In this document: piece by piece, positions 8,925 to 17,655 of the stretch
Layout: each line of letters opens with the position of its first letter
Numbering within the stretch: position 1 is the first letter of the stretch
From: JAPLDP01 sp964628285
GTDB lineage: Bacteria; Bacteroidota; Bacteroidia; Bacteroidales; JAGONC01
Assembly (NCBI GenBank): GCA_964628285.1
Contig: CAZVNP010000004.1
Coordinates: 1 to 64,000 of the forward strand
Length of the DNA: 64,000 nt
Reading direction: 5' to 3'
The notes under the pieces: generated by a model
Database searches by the model: none
What the model saw: only the letters and a program-made list of their open reading frames with translations
Told to the model about the DNA's origin: nothing
Translations under genes and position numbers: made by a program

Positions 8925-10436
8925 TCAGTAACCCGGATTCTGTGTGAGTTTGCCTCCGCTGGCGTCAATTTCACTCTGAGGTATTGGAAAGACCTCATTT
9001 TTACCGTCCACGAAGTCCTTCCCCTGAGCTCTTAAAACTTCTCCTGCACGTCCCTGCCGGACCAGGTCGAAGAAGCGGTCATACTCCATAGCCAGTTCCA
9101 CCCATCTTTCTTTCCATATAGCCTGACGCAGGTCAGATTGAGATGAGGCGGTCGTATTGCCAAGGCCGGCACGATTTCTCACCATGTTCAACGATTGCTG
9201 TGCGACAGATGTATTTCCCAGCTCATTCGCCGCTTCGGCATTGATGAGGTAAATCTCGCCCATTCTCAATACACGGACGTTTTTATTGGTGTAGTCATCA
9301 TTACCGTCGTAAGTTTCGAGATATTTACTCACATAAGCTTTATAATTGTACCGTGGATTGGAAGCGCTCACAATAATGACATCATCGAACAGGGTATCGC
9401 CAACCGACATGATGGTAGCCTTTTTGCGTTTATCGCCCGGTTCGTATGCGTTGAGCAGATCTTCACTTGGTGTGTTGAAGCCCCATCCGCCATACGCTGA
9501 AGTGTCGGCACCATTGGCGCCCACAAATGTAAATTTACCTCCACGTATACCCTGTATCGAACAATATTGCTGCACTCCGGCAATAGGCTTACCCATCTTA
9601 CCCTGAATTTCAAACAGTGACTCCGAGCTGTTTTCTCCTATCTCACGCCAGATGGTCGAATAATCAGGAACCAAACTGTAGTTTCCGACTTGTCCATTGA
9701 TGATTTGTTCGGTCAGGTCGTAAGCCTGCTGCCATTTTTTCTCATACATCGACACTTTGGCAAGCAATCCGGTGGCTGCTCCTTTGGTGGCCCTGCCAAT
9801 ATCGGTGGCCGGATACTGATCCGGCAAAACACTGATGGCATAATTCAGGTCTCCTTCGATGAACTCATATATTTTATCTTTCGAGACCCTTGTATTGGCT
9901 TTATCCAGATCACTGGGGGAATTGGAGTCGATAACTTTATCGACAAGGGGCACATCACCCCAGCAGCGAACCAGGTTAAAATAATAATAGGCCCTCAGGA
10001 ATCGGGCTTCACCTAACAGCCTGTTTTTCAGGTTATCATCGATATTATATTTAGGAACATTCGCCAGGGCCTGGTTGCAATTTGAAACACCCTGGAAGTT
10101 ACCCTTCCATACTTCCGACACCGACAGAGATGTGGCTGTATAGGTGATGGCATCCATTTGATCCTTATCGGCTCCCAGATCACCCGGATCGCTTCCCTTG
10201 TCGGCTTCATCGGACGTAATGCTGGCCACTCCCGTCCATGAGAAGGCACTTTCCTGCCAGGTGAGAAGGTTCGTATAACATGCGTTAACAAACTTGACAG
10301 CATTTTCAGGCTTAATAAATGTGGAGTCCGCTACCACTAATTGGTCTTCAGGATTTGGGTTGAGCCAGTCTTTTTTACAGGCACCCATCAATAAAACTGT
10401 AGCAGACAGAATGTAAATGAAAATATTTTTTTTCAT
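8925..10436 (-). CDS. susD: SusD/RagB-family glycan-binding lipoprotein
   Basis: 503 aa, normal for the family. The lipobox LMGAC is followed by KKDWLNPNPEDQL, the typical opening of SusD-like surface lipoproteins. TPR-like helices and the C-terminal conserved end (GKDFVDGKNEVFPIPQSEIDASG) are present; the latter is the usual SusD/RagB C-terminal motif. It is expected to sit as a lid on the SusC transporter and bind oligosaccharide at the cell surface. It starts 19 bp after susC ends and is cotranscribed with it. The susD symbol marks family membership, not starch specificity. Confidence 0.95.
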   Translation of the reverse strand: MKKNIFIYILSATVLLMGACKKDWLNPNPEDQLVVADSTFIKPENAVKFVNACYTNLLTWQESAFSWTGVASITSDEADKGSDPGDLGADKDQMDAITYTATSLSVSEVWKGNFQGVSNCNQALANVPKYNIDDNLKNRLLGEARFLRAYYYFNLVRCWGDVPLVDKVIDSNSPSDLDKANTRVSKDKIYEFIEGDLNYAISVLPDQYPATDIGRATKGAATGLLAKVSMYEKKWQQAYDLTEQIINGQVGNYSLVPDYSTIWREIGENSSESLFEIQGKMGKPIAGVQQYCSIQGIRGGKFTFVGANGADTSAYGGWGFNTPSEDLLNAYEPGDKRKKATIMSVGDTLFDDVIIVSASNPRYNYKAYVSKYLETYDGNDDYTNKNVRVLRMGEIYLINAEAANELGNTSVAQQSLNMVRNRAGLGNTTASSQSDLRQAIWKERWVELAMEYDRFFDLVRQGRAGEVLRAQGKDFVDGKNEVFPIPQSEIDASGGKLTQNPGY

Positions 10437-10455
10437 GATGACAGAAATTTATAGG

Positions 10456-13416
10456 TTAAAATGAAAAATTAACACCGAACAGGTAAGCGGCCGTCACAGG
10501 ATAAACATCCAGTTCGATACCTGAACTTATCGCATCGCCGGGTAATTCCGGTGTGAATCCGCTATATTTTTTGAATATCAAAGGATTCTGTGCGGAGACA
10601 TAGAATCTTAATTTTGAAATGTGCAATTTTTCCGTCGGGATACTATAGCCAAGAGTAATGTTATTAAAACGGAAGAATGTGCCTGATTCGACAAAATAGG
10701 TCGACGGTTTGGGTATGGCATTGGAAGCCCTGGGTTGAGTGCCATTGGGATTGTCAGGCGTCCAGCGGTTTTCGGCCCTGCTTTCCTCGATGTTGTCATT
10801 GCCGAAGCGTACTCCTTTTTTCCCGTTGTAAACCTTATTACCGGCATTACCATAACAGTCAAGGGAAAAGTCAATGTTCTTCCAGTTAAATCCGGCATTA
10901 ATAGCATAATACATCTTGGGTTGGTAAGAGCCTGCGAATATTCTGTCCTTATCGTTTAAAACACCATCGCCATTTACGTCCTTGTACCTGAAATCTCCGG
11001 GTTTGGCACCTGTAAAATGCGGTGTGGCGTCAATCTCTCCTGTATTCTGATAAATACCCTCTACCTGATACACCCAAAAACTCCCGATGGGTTGTCCCAC
11101 GACCGTATAGGTTGTGATTTCTCCATTGCCCAGACTACCTCCTTTCAGTTGCAGATTACCATTGACATGTTCCACATTATTTTTATTGAAAGTTATATTG
11201 CCGCCGATATAATAACTAAATTCTCCGGGTGTTTTATCACTCCAATGCAATCCCACTTCAACTCCCTTGTTTCTGACGTCTGCTGCCCGGGAATATACTG
11301 TCTGATCAGCGTCACCCACGGTGGACGGCAACGTTACATTAACATAGGCATTTGTCAATTTGTTATAATAGCCTATTTCCCCGCTTAACCTGTTATTCAG
11401 GATAACATATTCGATACCTGCATCAACACCGGTTGTAGGTTCCCATGTGGCCGTTGCATCCTTGATCTGATCAAAAGTAATGGCCTGCACCGGCTGGATA
11501 GCATTACCACCAAAGTCATAATAGAAGCTTTGTATAGTCACCCCGGTCAGAACAGCCAGACCGCTCACATTATCGTTTCCAACTTTACCATAATTAACCC
11601 TGACTTTCAGTTCATCAAATATTTTCTGGTTTTGCAGGAAGTTTTCTTCTGTCAGCAGCCATGTCCCGCCAACGGAATAAAATGTTCCCCATTTTTCACC
11701 AACAGGGAAGTTGCTTGAACCATCACGCCTTAGTGAACCACTCAGGCTGTAACGCTGGTGGAATGTATAAGTCAGCCTTCCGTAAAAAGATTCCCTGGTT
11801 AACAGTGAACCGCCGCTGATGCTTGTAGCTGTGGTTAAATCTCCCTGATCGATATACCAGAGATTGCTTTGATCGGGGACATTTTTGACATATCCCTGCA
11901 AATAGCCTGATTTATCGCGTTCAGCGGAAAATCCCACGGTGACATTGATTTCATGCAATTTGGCAAATGTCTGGTGATAGTTGGCATAATTATCGAAAAT
12001 ATAATAAAATTCATGGTTATTTGTGAGGGTCAATTCGGAAACGGGGTGTTGCTGGCCGCTCCAGATAAAATATTCAGGTGAATAGTTGGTATTATCATCA
12101 TTATGCTGATCAAAATTGAAACTGCTCCTGAGGGTTAATCCTTTGACAGGAGTCAGTACACCGAACACATTGCCTTGCAGCCTGAGTTGCCTTGTTATAT
12201 CGTTGGTATAAGCAAGCCTCGCAACCGGATTGGCAACGCTAAGGGCGGCCAGATATCCATAGTCCCCATTGGGGTATTTAACGGGAGCTGTCGGTGCCAT
12301 GCGATAGGCATCCTCAAAAACATTGGGTTTATTGTTGGTTTTTGAGATATTCAGATTAAGGGTATAACCCAGCTCAAGCCATTTAAGAGGATTATAATCA
12401 TTTTTAAGGCGGATAACGTAACGTGAATAATCATTTCCTTTAATGATCCCATTATCTACGAAATATCCGGCACTAAAATAATAGGTCAGTTTATCTGATC
12501 CGCCGTCAATGCTCAGGTTGTAATTATTCATCAATCCTTTACGGCTGACTTCCTTGAACCAATCGGTGTTGTATTTTAACGTATCCAGGTCGAACAATTG
12601 CGGTTGCCCGTCATAACCTCTGGCTTCGTTGGTAAATGCCGCATAGGTTTTGGCATCGGCCATTTTAACCTTGGATGTCATGGTTCTGAAGCCGACATAT
12701 GAATCGAAATTAACCTTCATTTTACCTGCCACACCGTTTTTTGTAGTAATAATAATAACACCATTACCTGCCCGGCTACCGTAAATAGCTTGTGATGAAG
12801 CATCTTTCAGCACTTCGACGGATTGAATATCCGAGGTATTAATATTTGTTATATCATCTGTAATGACCCCGTCTACGACGTAAATAGGGTTAGCATCACC
12901 GGTGATAGAAGTAACACCCCTTATACGGACCTGAGGTTGAGAGCCGGGTGATCCTGAGCCTATGACCTGAATGCCGGGGGCCTCTCCCTGCAGGCCCTGT
13001 GCTGCAGTTAAAAAGGGCTCTTTTGAAATATCGGTGCCTTTAATTTTAGATATGGCACCAACTACCTGGCTTTTAAGCAATTGCCCATATCCTACGATGA
13101 CCACCTCGTTCAGATAAGTTACAACAGGTTCAAGGGCGACGTTGATTACGGTTTTGTCGTCCACCTGCACTTCCTGCGTTTGATAACCGAGATAAGAGAA
13201 TGACAGGACATCATCCTTGCTGGTAACGTTAATTGAATATTTACCGTCGGGATCTGTGGCCGTCCCGGTGTATGTGCCTTTAATCACAATATTTACACCG
13301 GGCAGTGTTGTACCATCTTTTGCGTTGGTGACCGTACCTGTGACGGAACGCACCTGGGAAAAAGATTGTAAGTAAAACGCCATTAAAACCATTAATGCGT
13401 AAATAAATTTTCTCAT
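10456..13416 (-). CDS. susC: SusC/RagA TonB-dependent outer-membrane transporter
   Basis: 986 aa. Signal peptide about 1-20 (ends SFSQ); a CarboxypepD_reg-like domain (about 25-100, starting RSVTGTVTNAKDG); the plug domain with the SusC-type VVIVGYGQ segment and the ATAIYGSRA-like QAIYGSRAGNGVIIITTK; then a 22-strand barrel ending in a C-terminal Phe (VNFSF). It imports oligosaccharide released by the surface glucanase. No STN domain precedes the carboxypeptidase-like domain, so regulation through an anti-sigma/ECF pair is not expected. A well-placed promoter and a 20-bp dyad lie upstream at 13503-13533. It is the first gene of the susC-susD-GH3-GH144 operon. Confidence 0.96.
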   Translation of the reverse strand: MRKFIYALMVLMAFYLQSFSQVRSVTGTVTNAKDGTTLPGVNIVIKGTYTGTATDPDGKYSINVTSKDDVLSFSYLGYQTQEVQVDDKTVINVALEPVVTYLNEVVIVGYGQLLKSQVVGAISKIKGTDISKEPFLTAAQGLQGEAPGIQVIGSGSPGSQPQVRIRGVTSITGDANPIYVVDGVITDDITNINTSDIQSVEVLKDASSQAIYGSRAGNGVIIITTKNGVAGKMKVNFDSYVGFRTMTSKVKMADAKTYAAFTNEARGYDGQPQLFDLDTLKYNTDWFKEVSRKGLMNNYNLSIDGGSDKLTYYFSAGYFVDNGIIKGNDYSRYVIRLKNDYNPLKWLELGYTLNLNISKTNNKPNVFEDAYRMAPTAPVKYPNGDYGYLAALSVANPVARLAYTNDITRQLRLQGNVFGVLTPVKGLTLRSSFNFDQHNDDNTNYSPEYFIWSGQQHPVSELTLTNNHEFYYIFDNYANYHQTFAKLHEINVTVGFSAERDKSGYLQGYVKNVPDQSNLWYIDQGDLTTATSISGGSLLTRESFYGRLTYTFHQRYSLSGSLRRDGSSNFPVGEKWGTFYSVGGTWLLTEENFLQNQKIFDELKVRVNYGKVGNDNVSGLAVLTGVTIQSFYYDFGGNAIQPVQAITFDQIKDATATWEPTTGVDAGIEYVILNNRLSGEIGYYNKLTNAYVNVTLPSTVGDADQTVYSRAADVRNKGVEVGLHWSDKTPGEFSYYIGGNITFNKNNVEHVNGNLQLKGGSLGNGEITTYTVVGQPIGSFWVYQVEGIYQNTGEIDATPHFTGAKPGDFRYKDVNGDGVLNDKDRIFAGSYQPKMYYAINAGFNWKNIDFSLDCYGNAGNKVYNGKKGVRFGNDNIEESRAENRWTPDNPNGTQPRASNAIPKPSTYFVESGTFFRFNNITLGYSIPTEKLHISKLRFYVSAQNPLIFKKYSGFTPELPGDAISSGIELDVYPVTAAYLFGVNFSF

Positions 13417-13502
13417 AGACCGTAAGTTTAAAATATAAAATGTTGATTTAGAAAAGAATGTTTTATCGGATTAACTAATTTTACGGGTTATTAAAACCTG
13501 TT

Positions 13503-13533
13503 CAAATTTACTTTCCAGAAAGTAAAAAAGCAA
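13503..13533 (-). promoter_or_regulatory. susC operon promoter
   Basis: Read on the minus strand there is a -33 TTG (13533-13531), a 20-nt spacer and TAAATTTG (13510-13503), a full match to TAnnTTTG. Transcription would start near 13496, giving a leader of about 80 nt before the susC ATG. Confidence 0.7.
13507..13526. promoter_or_regulatory. Perfect 20-bp dyad, candidate operator of the PUL
   Basis: TTTACTTTC, a 2-nt centre (CA), then GAAAGTAAA: 9-bp arms with no mismatch. It overlaps the upstream half of the -7 element and fills much of the promoter spacer, a position where a bound protein would block or control RNA polymerase. No regulator gene lies next to the PUL, so the ligand protein is unknown. 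Confidence 0.6.
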
Positions 13534-13580
13534 GTTTCAGTCATCATAATATTTTTCTTTAAAGAGGCCGGCTGATAAGT

Positions 13581-14987
13581 TTAAGGGTTGTCGAGCCATT
13601 GTCCGCTGAATCCGGCTTTTTTCAGACCTGCAATGATGTATTTATTTTTTTTCATGACCTTCCAGATGAGTCCGGTTTTATAATTCTCAATCATAATGAC
13701 GATGGGGCCCTGGTCTATTCCGATGTAATCTTTGTCGAACCAGCCGTTTATATTTTCAGGCCCGAAAGTAAAGGTGGGGTTGAAAGCATCCCTGAATCCA
13801 TAAGTGTCATAAAGTGCGGAGCCATACTTTTCATACATGGCTTTCAGGGCCGGGATGCATATTTCGGGTGCAAAGGGTATGGACCCGCCGGCGGCTGTGG
13901 GGGCGATGGTCCCGTCATCCACATGGTAATTAACAGCGGCGCCGCGGGCACTGTAGCCCATGAATTTGATGACAGAACCATTGATATCAACTTTCTTATC
14001 ACCCGGTCCGTCACAAGCCGTCAGGCCCCAGATGGTATCGCTGTAATCGTTGAAATGACGCGGATTAGCTATGCAATAAGCACGGTTGCTGTATGTGGCT
14101 CTTCTGGCGTTCTCAAAATAATCAATGCCTTTGGCTGCCATGTATCTGTCATAAATACCCCGGAAGTCAACATACATGTGCGAGTACTGATGGCCGAACA
14201 AAGGTCCGAAATTGACCATTTCGTAACCATAATAGTCACCCCAGATGTAGGGTTTGGTCCAGTTCTCCCAGCAAATGGCCGGGACAGGGTGTGTCGTGGA
14301 ACCCAGGGCCATAATGATCAGCAGCATGGCTTCATTGTAACCGTCCCATTGGGCTTTAAGAAAACCTCTGTCGGGAAACCAGCCCATCGACAGCAGGTCA
14401 TTGTCGTTCAGGAACCAGTCCCATTCCACTCTCCGGTAGAGTGAGTCGGCCAGGTCACGGATGGCCGTCTCCGTAAGATCGTCGCCATCGAAATAGGACT
14501 GACATGAGAGGATACCTGCCATCAGCCACCCGGTATCGACCGTTGAGAGCTCCACGTCCTTGTAACGGGTGCCGTTCTTCATATCGATAAAATGATAGAA
14601 AAATCCTTTATAGCCTGCGACGGCATGCATGGCATTGCTTTGAGGCAGGTGATAGAGAAACCTCATCTGGTCGCGTATCCTTTCGGCGGCTATCTTGCGG
14701 GAGATGTAACCATTTTCGATGCCTACGATGTAAGAAGTGAGACCGAAGCCCATGGCGGCGATGCTGCAGAAGGACTCGGTCGGCCACCGGTCGGGGATCA
14801 GACCGCTTTCCGGATCGGCCAGATCCCAGAAATAATTGAATGTACGGCGTTGCAGATCGTCGAGATTAAATTCAGTGGATAATGTTTTGCCTACTTCATT
14901 ATTACGGGAAGAGCTTTTGAATTTGCAGGCCGGCGTGATGAAAATAGCCAGTAACAGGATCAAACCCGGAAGCGGTCGTATTTTCAT
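13581..14987 (-). CDS. PF10091/GH144-type glucanase, lipoprotein
   Basis: 468 aa, a single catalytic domain after a lipoprotein signal (ITPAC, Cys21). It has the FNYFWDLADPESGL opening and the closing IGIDQGPIVIMIENY of the PF10091 family. The acidic segment is ELSTVDTGWLMAG, unlike the GGDLVETSYMMQG version in the 800-aa enzyme, so the two are different subfamilies and may differ in endo/exo action. Lipid anchoring suggests work at the outer-membrane surface or in the periplasm. It lies upstream of susC on the same strand with a 164-bp gap that holds the susC promoter, so it has its own transcript. It is divergent from the GH3/PA14 gene. Linkage specificity (beta-1,2) is inferred from family and neighbours. 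Confidence 0.82.
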   Translation of the reverse strand: MKIRPLPGLILLLAIFITPACKFKSSSRNNEVGKTLSTEFNLDDLQRRTFNYFWDLADPESGLIPDRWPTESFCSIAAMGFGLTSYIVGIENGYISRKIAAERIRDQMRFLYHLPQSNAMHAVAGYKGFFYHFIDMKNGTRYKDVELSTVDTGWLMAGILSCQSYFDGDDLTETAIRDLADSLYRRVEWDWFLNDNDLLSMGWFPDRGFLKAQWDGYNEAMLLIIMALGSTTHPVPAICWENWTKPYIWGDYYGYEMVNFGPLFGHQYSHMYVDFRGIYDRYMAAKGIDYFENARRATYSNRAYCIANPRHFNDYSDTIWGLTACDGPGDKKVDINGSVIKFMGYSARGAAVNYHVDDGTIAPTAAGGSIPFAPEICIPALKAMYEKYGSALYDTYGFRDAFNPTFTFGPENINGWFDKDYIGIDQGPIVIMIENYKTGLIWKVMKKNKYIIAGLKKAGFSGQWLDNP

Positions 14988-15076
14988 GGCATGAGGGGTA
15001 AAGGTTATATCATTCGTTTGATATTATTTGACTATAAAATTAAAAAATCTGCAGGTGGTTATTAAGAAAGGATTAA

Positions 15077-15084
15077 TAATTTTG
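15077..15084 (+). promoter_or_regulatory. Possible -7 box for the GH3/PA14 gene
   Basis: TAATTTTG matches TAnnTTTG and would place the start of transcription about 20 nt before the ATG at 15112. The -33 position has only a partial match, so this is tentative. It also argues against the TTG start at 15028, which would lie upstream of the promoter. Confidence 0.45.
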
Positions 15085-15111
15085 ACGCTTCATGATATAA
15101 AAATCATACCT

Positions 15112-17613
15112 ATGAGAACCTGTAATAACCATATAACCTTTTTCCTTGCCTTTTGTTCAATTTTTATTGTTACCGGGTGCAGCCATGCGTACCGGAATCG
15201 TCATGCATCCATTGAGCGACGAGTGGAATCGCTGTTAAAACTGATGACCGTTGATGAAAAAATAGCCATGCTGAGTGGTACCGGTTTTGACACGAGGGCA
15301 AACCAACGTCTGGGCATACCCTCCCTGCGGATGACCGATGGGCCTGCGGGTGTGCGGAGCGGTTATGCGACGGCCTTCCCGGCGCCTATTGCCATGGCAG
15401 CCACCTGGGATACCTCACTGCAATACCATGTTGGAAGAGCCATTGCTCTTGAAGCGGCTTCCAAAGGTAAGAATGTCCTCCTGGCTCCGTGTGTCAATAT
15501 ATTACGGTTACCCTTAGGCGGCAGGGACTTCGAAAGCTATGGTGAAGATCCTTATCTCACCTCACAGATGGCCGTTTCATTCATCAGGGGTGTTCAGAGC
15601 CGTCCTGTCATTGCCTGTGTCAAGCATTATGTCTGTAACAACCAGGAATGGGAGCGGCACAATGTCAACGTAGTGGTGGATGAACGGGCTCTGAGGGAGA
15701 TATATTTTCCTGCTTTCAGGGCAGCGGTTCAGGAAGGTGGTGTCGGCAGCGTGATGGCGGCGTATAACAAGGTCAGAGGTTACCACTGCACCGAGAACAA
15801 TTACCTGCTGAACCATGTGCTGAAAGAAGAGTGGGGTTTCAAGGGCTTCGTTGTTTCCGACTGGGGTGCCACCTATCATACCGTGGCGGCCGCCAATGCC
15901 GGTCTGGATATGGAAATGCCCTACGGTGATCATTTCGGGGATTCGCTTCGTGAAGCTGTGAAGAGGGGCGAGGTCAGTGAGCAGGTGATTGACGACAAGG
16001 TGCGGAGGTTACTGAGGGCTCTTTTTCAGTCAGGAGCTTTCGATACGCCTGTTCAGGAAGATACGACGGTGATATACCGCGATGAACAAAGACAGCTGGC
16101 TCATGAAGCGGCGCTGAACAGCATCGTTCTCCTGAAAAATGACCGTGAGATGCTGCCCCTGAACATGAATAAGATCAGGAAGCTGGCTCTCATCGGTGCG
16201 GGCGCTGTGGAGCCCCGTACCGGCGGTGGCGGCAGTTCGCGTGTGACACCCCTGTATTCCGTGACACCACTGCAGGCTCTGAAGAAATTTCTGAGCGATC
16301 AGATTGACATCGTGGTCTCACCTGGGGTGGCAGAAAAGGGTGATATTATACCGGTTGAAACAAAATATCTGCGCACCGGCGACGGTCGTCGTGGCCTGGA
16401 GGGATCCTATTATTCCTATAACCGTGTCAGCGAAGCACCCATACTGAACAGGATTGACAGCACGATCAGCTTCAACTGGGGTTATGACGGTCCTTCGCCG
16501 CTCTTTCACCGGCCGGACGACCGCAATGCTTTTTCCGTTAAATGGAAAGGTAAAGTGCTTCCACCGGCCGGCGGCACCTATGTTTTTCATGCCCTGAATA
16601 ACGGCAGTATAAAGGTATTTGTCGATAATCAACTGATCATCGATGCCCAGGATAATGGTGACAAGGCGGCGATCACCTCCGGTGAGGTGAAACTGTCGGC
16701 AGGACGGGCTTATGATATGGCTGTGGAGTATCATTTTAACGGTGGCTATTCACAGGTCAAGCTGGGATGGAATATCCCCGGCTACCATCCGATAGAGGAG
16801 GCTGTCAGGATAGCCAAAGAAGCCGATGCGGTGATTGTTTTTGCCGGTTTGTCGGACCACTTCGAGAGTGAAGGCTTCGACCGTGATCATCTTAACATGC
16901 CGCAGCAGGACGTGCTGGTGATGGCTGTCGCCTCTGCCAATCCCAATACGGTGGTGGTGTTGCAGACAGGCTCGCCCGTTAACATCAATGCCTGGAACCG
17001 TCTGGCGGCGGCTATCGTTCAGGCGTGGTACGGCGGAGAGGAAGGCGGAAGAGCCATCGCCGAGGTGCTGCTGGGTAAATTCAATCCCTGCGGCAAGATG
17101 CCTTTCTCATACATCGGCAGCAGGAACGACTCACCCGCCATGGATGGGTACAGGGATACCGGCCTCGTGGCAGATTACAAAGAAGGAATCTATACCGGCT
17201 ACCGGTATCTGGATAAACAGCATCTGAATTGCCTTTACCCCTTTGGCTACGGATTGTCATACACCAGGTTCCTGTACTCAAATTTAGCCGTTGAAAAAAC
17301 AGGAAAGAATGAATTTTCGGTGAGTGCGGAGATAAAAAACATCGGGTACGTCAAGGGTAAGCAGGTTCTTCAGGTGTATATCCACCATATAGGAAGCGAT
17401 ATTGACCGTCCTGATAAGGAGTTGAAAAGCTTTTGCAAGGTCGAGGTACCTGTGGGTGAAAGCAGGACGGTCCACTTCCTGCTTCACGAAGACGCTTTTT
17501 CTGAATATTATGACAAGGAAAACCGGTGGGTGGTGGAGCCGGGTGATTATAACATCATGCTGGCCACCTCAGCACGGGAAATACGGCTCATGTATAAGGT
17601 CAAAGTGGAATAA
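15112..17613 (+). CDS. GH3 beta-glucosidase with inserted PA14 domain, lipoprotein
   Basis: 833 aa from the ATG at 15112; an upstream TTG at 15028 is in frame but would put 28 residues before a clear lipoprotein signal (IVTGC, Cys23). GH3 barrel with nucleophile Asp250 in GFVVSDWGATY and the GGRDFESYGEDPYL motif; alpha/beta domain interrupted by a PA14 domain at about 425-555 (ends QVKLGW); candidate acid/base Glu587 in ESEGFDR; C-terminal FN3-like domain. PA14 insertions in GH3 enzymes shape the substrate pocket and favour short oligosaccharides. It is transcribed away from the PUL operon and next to the second glucanase, and probably completes glucan breakdown to glucose in the periplasm. 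It differs from the BglX-like GH3 in this PUL, so the two may split the oligomer sizes. Confidence 0.9.
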   Translation: MRTCNNHITFFLAFCSIFIVTGCSHAYRNRHASIERRVESLLKLMTVDEKIAMLSGTGFDTRANQRLGIPSLRMTDGPAGVRSGYATAFPAPIAMAATWDTSLQYHVGRAIALEAASKGKNVLLAPCVNILRLPLGGRDFESYGEDPYLTSQMAVSFIRGVQSRPVIACVKHYVCNNQEWERHNVNVVVDERALREIYFPAFRAAVQEGGVGSVMAAYNKVRGYHCTENNYLLNHVLKEEWGFKGFVVSDWGATYHTVAAANAGLDMEMPYGDHFGDSLREAVKRGEVSEQVIDDKVRRLLRALFQSGAFDTPVQEDTTVIYRDEQRQLAHEAALNSIVLLKNDREMLPLNMNKIRKLALIGAGAVEPRTGGGGSSRVTPLYSVTPLQALKKFLSDQIDIVVSPGVAEKGDIIPVETKYLRTGDGRRGLEGSYYSYNRVSEAPILNRIDSTISFNWGYDGPSPLFHRPDDRNAFSVKWKGKVLPPAGGTYVFHALNNGSIKVFVDNQLIIDAQDNGDKAAITSGEVKLSAGRAYDMAVEYHFNGGYSQVKLGWNIPGYHPIEEAVRIAKEADAVIVFAGLSDHFESEGFDRDHLNMPQQDVLVMAVASANPNTVVVLQTGSPVNINAWNRLAAAIVQAWYGGEEGGRAIAEVLLGKFNPCGKMPFSYIGSRNDSPAMDGYRDTGLVADYKEGIYTGYRYLDKQHLNCLYPFGYGLSYTRFLYSNLAVEKTGKNEFSVSAEIKNIGYVKGKQVLQVYIHHIGSDIDRPDKELKSFCKVEVPVGESRTVHFLLHEDAFSEYYDKENRWVVEPGDYNIMLATSAREIRLMYKVKVE

Positions 17614-17649
17614 AGAGAAAGGGCTGCCGTCCGGCAGCCCTTTCTCTTT
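17612..17649. terminator. Strong bidirectional terminator
   Basis: A perfect 17-bp stem (arms 17612-17628 and 17633-17649) with a 4-nt loop starts within the stop codon of the GH3 gene and is followed by ATTTTATT. It also lies 7 bp past the end of the convergent adhesin gene, so it can end both transcripts. Confidence 0.88.
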
Positions 17650-17655
17650 ATTTTA

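Noticed and set aside
13599..14444. 281-codon plus-strand open frame
   Set aside because: It is the antisense of the glucanase gene; only the minus frame shows family motifs.
15028..15111. TTG start for the GH3/PA14 gene
   Set aside because: It precedes the likely -7 box and adds 28 residues before a clear lipoprotein signal.
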